Shown piece by piece: positions 13,901-20,000 of a DNA stretch of 22,113 bases. Every line of letters begins with the position of its first letter. Position 1 is the first letter of the stretch. Source of the DNA: Phoronis ovalis (lineage: Eukaryota > Phoronida > Phoronidae). A program made the position numbers and the translations under genes. The stretch is taken from the NCBI GenBank assembly GCA_028565635.1, contig JAOXYB010092495.1, positions 1 to 22,113 on the forward strand. The letters run 5' to 3'. The notes under the pieces are model-generated. The model was not told where the DNA came from. It did no database searches and saw nothing but the letters and a program-made list of their open reading frames with translations.

Positions 13901-15564
13901 AAAAAATTTGATCGTTTTGTTTTAGGAGGAAATGATCATCAGCAGATTTCTTCCGACATGTCAAATATTAGTCCTGGAGCTTATGCTGCCAATGCCGAAC
14001 AGATGCATCCAGGTTCATCACTGTTGTTAGAACGAATGACAACTGACATGGCAGCACTCCGAAAGCAGTACCAAAGACTTAAAGAGAGGCAGAAACAAGC
14101 ACATATTATAATTGCAAGTAGGTAGAATGGGAGCATATAGTTGGTCATTTAGTGATCATAGATGACCAAAATACTCTATGAAGATATTCAATGCACACTG
14201 TAAATTACATGGAAGCACCTTTCTACAAGAGATCACAAGGAATGATGAAAAAATCACATTGATGCCTAGAATGTTTTAGTTGCTGTTCTGTAGGCTAAAT
14301 ATATTTACACATATATATGCACATATTGAATAAATAGTCTTGAGGGAATGCATTTTTTTGGTATAAATCACTAGCTTTATTCTTTGCAGATGCAAATGCA
14401 CGACACCAATCAGAGTCGGGAAAAGTGTCTGCAGCCATGCCAAAAATAGAATCACCAGTTGTGATTAACCATTTGTTTATGGGTAAACAAGGAATGGGTC
14501 TTCGCAATCGTAAAGTAACACAAGGCCCTCGAATAGCCCCTATCACTCCAAACATGGATACAACACCTATATCTGCAATGGTTCGAAGCCGATCTAATTC
14601 ATCAGATAGCATGGTTATACAAAATGGTGGAAGTTATATAAAACGCAATTGTGCTTCTTATGAGCGTTTGGAAGCGTTACACCAGCTAAATAAACAATTA
14701 TCAGTTAAAAGTGATGATGATACTAGTGAGGTCACAGAGTACTCTGGAATGGTGTCTCCTAATAGTGAAAGGAAAAGCTCAATAAGTAGTTTAAAAAGTT
14801 CGGAAAATAGTATAAATGAAGAAGATGAAAACAGGATTGACAATGCTGAATTTTTGAATGGTTATTGTGACCCAGTTTCTTCAGAGAATGAAGATGTTAC
14901 TAGTGCTGAATTAAACTATGGTGAAAATGGTGCTTGTGGTTCTAAGAATACATCATCTGACAGCTTGGAAGATAGAGAGGGGACATGGAGCCCAATATGT
15001 ACTGTAAATAAAAGTTTAACTTTAGAAGAAGAATGTTCAAATTTATCCGTAACAGAAAGCAATAATAATTATTCCAAAAATAAAAGCAGTTCCAGTGCAG
15101 GAGAGAGACATTTGGTGGTCGAACAAGAAATAAATGCACGGCCATGTTCACTTTCACTGTCACCAAGACGAGAAAATAATTCAAGAGACACAATCCCAAA
15201 TTCCAGAAATAGCCACATGGATTCTAAAATGGCAGAATATGTTGCAAAATTAACTTACAAAGCTCATAAAAAGAATTTTCAGGAAAGGGAAGAAAGATCT
15301 AATCAACAGTTATCTCCCCCTTCGTCCCCACTTAAAAGTCCAACATCTCCATCTTCAAGTAAACCATTTAATCCGTTTCCAAGCCGTCACTTAAGTTCAT
15401 CCCGTGCTAAAAATGGGATTAAATTGGGACTGTACAAACCAAGCATTGTTGGAAATGTTGATTCAAAAAATTTGTCTCTGAAAAATATTAATCGTTCACA
15501 CATAAACAGTTGCTTGCATAGACGATATATGACCGAGGTCAAAGGCAATAAGACTACAAAGTAA
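2426..15564 (+). CDS. TBC1D30: TBC1 domain family member 30 (Rab GAP), nine exons, 5' partial
   Basis: Join 2426-2553, 4692-4817, 5198-5383, 5801-5969, 6586-6757, 8928-9033, 10920-11142, 13926-14117, 14390-15564. All introns are GT-AG and the phases agree throughout. This gives 824 codons plus TAA after a leading split codon, so the true N terminus is outside. Residues ~35-270 (window numbering) form a TBC domain: IVKDLHR carries the arginine finger (Arg88), YCQGFN the glutamine finger (Gln124), then MQWFLTLF (216-223) and WD-x-x-FLEG (236-243). Residues ~400-430 look like a coiled coil, followed by a Ser/Asn-rich tail. The alignment with human TBC1D30, from memory, runs through the TBC domain and into tail motifs (SPGA, ERMTTD, VINHL, LGLY), which separates it from other TBC proteins. 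Family knowledge: vertebrate TBC1D30 acts as a GAP on Rab8A and restrains primary ciliogenesis. GAP activity here is inferred from both intact fingers. Function is less certain than orthology. Confidence 0.93.
2630..2639. repeat. C10 homopolymer
   Basis: Ten consecutive C at the end of CCATAC and before GGCCC, inside the first visible TBC1D30 intron. It is notable in AT-rich DNA and prone to sequencing error. Confidence 0.95.
3565..3807. repeat. Degenerate tandem duplication, ~149-bp spacing
   Basis: The segment near 3565-3655 (AGCTGCAACAGAGCTGGT ... GACTACAAGTGAAC ... ATATTCATGAAGAATGAAC) recurs near 3714-3807 as AGCTGCATCAGTGCTGGT ... GGCTACAAATGAAC ... ATATTCATGAGGAAAGAAC. The copies differ at many positions and by small indels, so the event is old. 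No coding potential. Confidence 0.6.
4503..4552. repeat. Short direct repeat, 30-bp period
   Basis: GAGGAATACATTGTCAAATA at 4503 recurs 30 bp on at 4533 as GAGGAATACATTGCCAAATA, with CATTGTCA between. It lies in the first visible TBC1D30 intron. It looks like a local slippage duplication. Confidence 0.6.
4692..4817 (+). CDS. TBC1D30: TBC1D30 exon b
   Basis: The 126-bp, 42-codon exon (residues 43-84) begins at VWLALADN directly after CTGTAG and ends IVK before GTGAGT. It carries the early TBC helices and the segment FTFNERSNPDD, which I recall as nearly identical in human TBC1D30. The intron after it splits the arginine-finger motif IVK|DLHR between two exons. Both boundaries are phase 0. Confidence 0.93.
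4818..5197. other. TBC1D30 intron between exons b and c
   Basis: A 380-bp intron splitting the IVK|DLHR arginine-finger motif in phase 0. It contains the (GT)17 microsatellite. Nothing else was recognised. Confidence 0.8.
4949..4982. repeat. (GT)17 microsatellite
   Basis: An uninterrupted 34-bp GT dinucleotide run, followed by ATATATTA. It sits 132 bp past exon b. Such perfect runs mutate readily in length and are likely polymorphic between individuals. Confidence 0.95.
5198..5383 (+). CDS. TBC1D30: TBC1D30 exon c with both catalytic fingers
   Basis: The 62-codon exon (residues 85-146) lies between TTTTTAG and GTAAAT. It starts DLHRTGC, giving Arg88 of the IxxDxxR motif, and contains YCQGFN with Gln124. 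Those are the two residues that TBC GAPs insert into the Rab nucleotide site for GTP hydrolysis. Both are intact, so this copy should be catalytically competent. The donor GTAAAT is slightly weak; the open frame beyond it stops at 5420. Confidence 0.94.
5384..5800. other. TBC1D30 intron between exons c and d
   Basis: A 417-bp AT-rich intron, phase 0. It has a small imperfect inverted repeat, ACAGCCACAGTTGCTTACAG / TTGTGGCTGT, near 5436-5465. No other feature was seen. Confidence 0.75.
5801..5969 (+). CDS. TBC1D30: TBC1D30 exon d
   Basis: It begins VMIYLIDHVLPENFF after GCTAATCCAG and ends at 5969 before GTAAAG in phase 1, splitting a Gly codon with exon e. Residues 147-202 hold the conserved NNLRALSVDMAVFRDLL stretch of the C-terminal half of the TBC domain. 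Residues 190-203 (around QTAAKDCTTG) form a variable loop before the next conserved block. Confidence 0.93.
5970..6585. other. TBC1D30 intron between exons d and e
   Basis: A 616-bp phase 1 intron. The frame of exon d stays open to 6088, but the added residues do not resemble the family and the conserved block resumes exactly at 6586. No repeats or RNA genes were recognised. Confidence 0.75.
6586..6757 (+). CDS. TBC1D30: TBC1D30 exon e
   Basis: The acceptor is TTGCCTTCAG. GT completes the split Gly, followed by ANYEPPLTNVFTMQWFLTLF. It ends in phase 2 inside a Lys codon before GTAAGT. Residues 204-259 include the WD-x-x-FLEG motif (236-243) typical of the last TBC subdomain. Confidence 0.94.
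6758..8927. other. TBC1D30 intron between exons e and f
   Basis: A 2.2-kb phase 2 intron containing the three-copy tandem array at 7856-8420. The stretch 7486-7560 has short recurring fragments (AACTTGCCAAAAA, AACTCACCAAAAGG, AACTGGCCGAAAAG) that may be a worn repeat. The minus-strand ORFs at 7041-7247 and 7577-7780 lack any recognisable similarity. Confidence 0.7.
7856..8420. repeat. Three-copy ~200-bp AT-rich tandem repeat
   Basis: Units start near 7856, 8058 and 8264, giving periods of about 202 and 206 bp. Each begins TATTAATAGCCTAGA-like sequence and ends GTCTAAACAACTTTCAAAA. Landmarks repeat in order: TAGAGAAGTC-AATTTTTT, AAGTTATATAAGTCAATTTT, ATCTATAGTAACCGAGCC. The third unit is shortened to about 157 bp by an internal deletion before CTATCCATAGTAACGG. 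Copies have diverged by substitutions and homopolymer slips. No ORF. Confidence 0.85.
8928..9033 (+). CDS. TBC1D30: TBC1D30 exon f
   Basis: This 106-bp exon is too short to appear as a long ORF. It lies between TTTTTCAG and GTTAGT. Its first G completes the split Lys, then RILRVESADEFYSMMG (residues 261-276) matches the human segment ending ADEFYSTMG. Residues 261-295 close the TBC domain. It follows the 2.2-kb intron that holds the tandem repeat array. Confidence 0.92.
9034..10919. other. TBC1D30 intron between exons f and g
   Basis: A 1.9-kb phase 0 intron, AT-rich and unremarkable. The minus-strand ORF at 9677-9895 is not family-like. No transposon termini, RNA gene or extra exon was recognised. 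Confidence 0.75.
10920..11142 (+). CDS. TBC1D30: TBC1D30 exon g, end of TBC region and acidic linker
   Basis: The acceptor is TATGTTGCAG and the donor GTAGGT (phase 1). Residues 296-369 begin TVYSMAPMPLPHLNELREKY and TYNITPFSAS, blocks strongly conserved in TBC1D30. An acidic run (EEEWEDDD) follows, which parallels the acidic DEENDPDDED region of the human protein in position and character. The opposite-strand ORF over this exon (10841-11104) is a shadow. Confidence 0.92.
11143..13925. other. TBC1D30 intron between exons g and h
   Basis: At 2.8 kb this is the longest intron in the window, phase 1. It holds a G11 run at 11263-11273. The ORF at 12539-12769 has low complexity and no resemblance to the linker expected here, and exons g and h join directly in frame, so no missing exon is needed. 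The open frame just before exon h (from 13832) is intronic. Confidence 0.7.
11263..11273. repeat. G11 homopolymer
   Basis: Eleven consecutive G following AAGCAAA in the TBC1D30 intron after exon g. It could be a truncated end of a G-rich repeat, but no flanking similarity supports that. It is prone to length error. Confidence 0.95.
13926..14117 (+). CDS. TBC1D30: TBC1D30 exon h, predicted coiled coil
   Basis: The acceptor is TTTGTTTTAG and the donor GTAGGT. It enters and leaves in phase 1, so it is a symmetric exon that could be skipped without a frameshift. It encodes residues 371-433: NISPGAYAANA, then LLLERMTTDMAALRKQYQRL and a Lys/Gln-rich helix. The human counterpart reads SPGAIN and ERMTTDINALKRQYSR, from memory. 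Leucine spacing suggests a coiled coil at about residues 402-430. Confidence 0.92.
14390..15564 (+). CDS. TBC1D30: TBC1D30 terminal exon, Ser/Asn-rich tail
   Basis: The acceptor TTCTTTGCAG ends at 14389, AT completes an Asn codon, and the frame runs 390 codons to TAA at 15562-15564. It starts ANARHQSESGK and soon contains VINHLFMGK (458-466), conserved with human. The middle is rich in Ser, Asn, Glu and Asp and probably disordered. It has basophilic kinase-like RSRSNSSDS (499-507), a CDK-like SPRR and a proline-directed cluster (SPPSSPLKSPTSP). Near the end PFNPFPS (759-765) and LGLYKPS (779-785) match short blocks in the human C terminus. Antisense ORFs at 14295-14612, 14658-14843 and 14942-15199 are shadows. 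Confidence 0.93.
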
Positions 15565-16911
15565 CATGTTACCGATCATCTTCCATTCCGTTACTTCCTT
15601 GTACTGTTTCAAGCCACATGCTCAGTTGAATGTTAGATAATGGCATGCATTAAAATTTAATGTAAAACTGATGTTACATGCAAATGATAATCTAGTTAAA
15701 ATTTGGGGAGCAAGCATATAAGGGTGAAAGCATGTGCTGCCTTCCCAATACTGATTTGCAGTCTCACCCGCTAGTCATTTTTGTTGCTAACATTTTATTT
15801 TCGCATCAATGCATAAAGATGTGATTTGTGAAATTTATTATCCCTAATTCATTGCCACTGATTAGATAAGGTAACAGCACATTATCAAGCTGTTTTAAAA
15901 TAATTTAAATATAAGAGAAGTTGTTCAGATTGCTTGCAAAATTTGTAGATTTGTAACATTTAAATTAAATAGCATTCACTTGGTATTATTGGAGGATGGT
16001 GGAGGGTTATTAAATGTTTTTAATTCACTTTTAGGTATTTATGTCAAGTACTACTTTATAGGTCAGGTTCTTATAAACATTATTTGTTGTTACAGTTTAA
16101 ATTGAACGCATGTCGTTTGTCTTGTATAATGAAATGTATAATTAGATTAAGAAGACGAAGTGCATTGTGAAGTCAAATGTAAGTGTAAACTGTAACGAGG
16201 TTTATGAGAACAGACAGTAGAATTCAAACTTATTAGAAAATAGGTGAATGCAAACTTATAGTATTCTCAATCTAAACCTAATATAACGACATACATTTCT
16301 TCATTTGCCAAACCAACTTATGCACTATTTTTTTGTGTATAGAATAGGAAAAAGGAAATTTTCTTCATAAATAGCTATTATTGCTTTGTAGGTACTTTCC
16401 AACATAATTCAAACACAAAGAAGTTAACATTTACAAATTAGCTATTTCAAAGCCTACTCTGTTCCACTGGGAGCTAAAGTTCAAACAGCATTGAATTTTT
16501 TTCAGGTTGTGAGGTCCAGATTACACTAGGTATAATAATTATGTAATTAAAAATTTACATCAGGAAATTGACAAGATATGATCAGGACATTGATTGCAAA
16601 GATTTATACATGAATTAAGAATAAAAATTGTATTAAATTTTTACACATTCGAAATAAAATGATTGACATTCCACTTTTACAATTGTTTTCTATTTTGTTT
16701 CTAGTTCAGGCATCTGCTGCATACTAAATTGACAAAAAAGTTACTTAGTTTTCTTGTCAATTAAAGCTACTGCTTTACTTCCTTGCGAAATTAAAAGACA
16801 CATCTTGATCATGAGTCTGTTCTCTAGTATATATCAGCTACAGATCAGTGTGAAAGTGATTAGTGCGCATCTGGAATGGAAAATTCTTTGGATCTATCGC
16901 CAAAAACCATG
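15565..16911. other. Convergent 3' untranslated / intergenic region
   Basis: The two genes end facing each other here, 1,347 bp apart from stop to stop. The sequence is AT-rich with no coding similarity. AATAAA at 16653-16658 is the best + strand signal for TBC1D30 and would give a 3' UTR near 1.1 kb; ATTAAA near 15650 is a weaker early choice. For GEMIN2 the nearest minus-strand signals are the variant TATAAA at 16608-16603 and, far off, AATAAA near 15840, which would overlap the TBC1D30 UTR. Confidence 0.55.
16653..16658 (+). terminator. Candidate polyadenylation signal of TBC1D30
   Basis: A canonical AATAAA about 1.09 kb past the TBC1D30 stop, followed within 25-60 bases by T-rich sequence (TTTTCTATTTTGTTTC near 16685). 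This arrangement is expected for cleavage and polyadenylation. It lies about 250 bp before the GEMIN2 stop codon on the other strand. Confidence 0.45.
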
Positions 16912-17007
16912 TCATGTGTCATCAGCCAAATCCATTTGATCAAAATATCTTGATACTAAACAGATGAAAAGATTTAAAGCTGGTAAAATAGGATCCTCTG
17001 CAGAGTG
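16912..17007 (-). CDS. GEMIN2: GEMIN2 exon 8 with stop codon
   Basis: The acceptor is TATATTTCAG. The exon has 31 codons (residues 228-258) and TGA at 16914-16912. It encodes [20 protein letters not shown], then [11 protein letters not shown], matching the human C terminus [19 protein letters not shown]. This anchors the end of the gene. Confidence 0.94.
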   Translation of the reverse strand, partial: HSAEDPILPALNLFICLVSRYFDQMDLADDT

Positions 17008-20000
17008 CTGAAATATAAAACATTTAAATAATAGGAAAGAACTGTATATCTTATTTAAACAGCTGACATGTTGGTACATGTTTTATTTAAATAGTTTTCA
17101 TAGGGACTCAGATGCCTGGCATCAGGTCAACAAGTAGCAGCCAAGGGTAACAAATTTGACATGACAGCAGTGAATAGAACCTAACGTCAAACAATCATGG
17201 GAGTACTTACTAAAGTAGCTCTAAGGTTGGCACAATTTCTAACCAGACTTCTTAATAATGAACATGCTTCTGGTATCAATGGCTTCTCTAAACAGCTCAG
17301 TAAACTATAAAACCATCTTCCCTACAGCATAAAGAATAAATAACAGCACTCATGATTTCCAAAATTGGAAATGTTTAACACAGTACACACAGTAAAATGC
17401 TATTTTATAAATAAAAAGGTTCCATTTAGTAATAGGCATATAGCTGAGACTATTATATCTATGATATAAGATATAATAGTCTCAGTCATACAGTGCTAAC
17501 CCCGGGAGGGGGCAGTCAATATAAAAGTGGGTACGCATGTTCCAACAAAATTTGCGTGAAAGGGTATGTTTTTCGAACCGCCGGTGCGTAACACGCATTA
17601 TGCACTTAGGGTATTTTTTAAAGCTAAAATCACGAAAAGGGGTGTTTTTTTGAGGTGTGACACTGCATTAGGGGTATTTTTTCCCAAAAGTCACTTCCTT
17701 AGGGGTGTATTTTGTGTAGAATTTCACTTAGTTCGGGCCTTTTTTGAAAAGCCATGTTGGAACATGGGTACCCACTTTCATACTGACTGCCCCCCAGGGG
17801 TGCTAACAGATAAAAAAAGTTTTGAATTATTTATAAAATAGCATTTTACTGTATGTGCTATGTTGAACATTTTTATGTTGAAAGATTACTAATTATGTGA
17901 GAACTGGAGTAGAGCGTCTTTGAGATTTTGAATGTATTTGAGTTAAATCTTTGCAAAATCAGTATGGACATCAATATAAGTCGACTCTCCAATTTCTTTT
18001 TAAACAAGTTTGGAATTTTCCTGTTCCATCTAACTTTTTTTACCTGCTCCTGAGAAAATCCAGTAGCTTCAAACCAGTTTATGTGATATTCTAACACTCT
18101 CACTACTGTAGGCTAAAAAAGAGACGAATCAAATGAGACAGAAACACTTAGTTTTTAAACTGTTTTTTTTAACTGGTGGTAAGTTAAAGCAGTATTTCAC
18201 ATCTTTCGCATTTTTATTCTTCTAAAAAATGTGTTTACTAGACATTATGTCTACATTTTAGCATAAAACATTGTCAGTTCCTGTATTTTTCTGAGAACAA
18301 GAAGACTCTCAAACCACAAGGACAATTCTTCCGAAAAATATGCAAACAGAACCCACCTAGTTGATGCTTCTTTGTCCTCATAAATAATGTTCAAGCATTA
18401 TAGTATTGCTTATAAGTACTGTAACTTTAAACCATTAAATATAGGACACCCCTTTTATGTCTGCTCATTTTCATTTGTTTTAGTTATGCTGAACTTTTGC
18501 AGTTTGTCAAACAAGAAGAAGTCAGGAATATCAGAAAAGTGGATATTTCAAATTAAGAAAGGTTATTTTTTTCCAAGAGTTTCAATCCAACTCAAAAATT
18601 TAAAAACAGGTACTGCTAAATATCTACCACCACCAATGCACTGTTAGAAATAAATGCAAATGCTAAATTGTCTTACTTGGTCCATTGCTGTAACAATACT
18701 TAATAATGGTGCTGTTCCTTGGTTACTATCTATACTGTCTGTAGAAACTTTACTTGGTGATTCATTTGCTCTATATCTACCAAAACATAGTTTACACCAG
18801 GTCTCAGCATCTTCTGAATCAGGCTGGAAAAAAAATAAAAGCAAATTTGTGTAACACATAATACATAATTTTAAGATATTCACGATAATAAAACAGTTGT
18901 TACACCACAAAAAAAAGAAAAGTTCAAAGATGTACAAAGCAAGGCATTCAACATGTCAGTGCTGATGACATCCAGGGGAAGTGGGAAAGAGAATGGAGTT
19001 ATATGATGGAGCAGCTTGTATCATTAGTTGGTGACATGTTATAAAATAAAACAAAAAATTTATAAATGGTTGATCATATCATGTAGAAATAAAATGATGT
19101 TTACATTTCTGTGATTGCAAACCTACCAGTGCTTCTTTTTTCAATGAAATTATTTCCTTTTTTTCTTTTGCTTTGTACTTTGTTAATCTCTGTAATGAAA
19201 ATTGCATGTTTTATGAAAACATCATGTTAATTTAAAATGTTTAAATTAAAAAAGCTTGTCCTCTAGATGAAAATATTTTGACATCTAAGCAAAAATATGG
19301 TATGAAAAACCATTGTAGACATTAATCTACAGTAACAAAGGGTGTTTCAATATTTAAAATGTGAATTTAACTGAAAGCTATTACGTTGAGGAACTATATA
19401 CATTTAAAGTGTCTTATAATAATTAACCACTGTACCTGTCTCACTTCAGAAAAGTCTGCTACTTGTTTCCGTTGCCACTGTACACTTGGTGCAAAGCCAT
19501 TGGGAGGTGGTTGACAGCCGTTTGTCTGTAACAGCAAGCATGGAGCTCTAGAAAGTAAACTACAGTAACTGATTAGTATGCTGATTAATAAGATGATGTA
19601 TAGATATTCAAACTCAGTAATTACAATAGCAAGTTGATAGTTTCATACAATTAATTAGAAATCACCTGGCAATGAGGTAGCTGCATTGGTGCAGTGTCTA
19701 GTAATATTTTCAAAAATTCGAGGCTGTGTTTTCGCTACATCATTTGGCTGTTGCATTTCTATCTACATTAGATAATAGTCTATTATGTAATATCATGGAT
19801 TAAAAAATTGCAAACAAAGCAAAATGCAAACAAGTAGTGTAAAGTATAAAGTTATGTGCCACTGAATAAGCCTGCATACCCCAGATAATTTTACAGTCTG
19901 TTGTTTATTAAAATTTCCCACGTCCATATCTGCCACAACAACATTGGGACACTGTCTGGCTTCTAACCTGCAATTTACGTCAGATAATTTAGTGTAATAA

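Larger units (their letters stand above)
17322..18043. other. GEMIN2 intron 6 (between exons 6 and 7)
   Basis: A 722-bp intron, nearly half of it insertion. It contains the perfect 17-bp hairpin at 17444-17485 and the 299-bp G-rich inverted-repeat element at 17501-17799. The + strand ORF 17566-17841 is the element read through by chance. Confidence 0.85.

Noticed and set aside
14295..14612. Antisense ORF over the terminal TBC1D30 exon (also 14658-14843 and 14942-15199)
   Set aside because: Shadows of the sense coding frame, which is supported by orthology.
17444..17485. Hairpin as a microRNA precursor
   Set aside because: A 17-bp stem and 8-base loop are too short for a standard precursor, and no flanking pairing extends it.
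17566..17841. 91-codon ORF in GEMIN2 intron 6
   Set aside because: It lies almost wholly within the MITE and repeats the VFF-type residues of its subrepeats; not a protein-coding gene.
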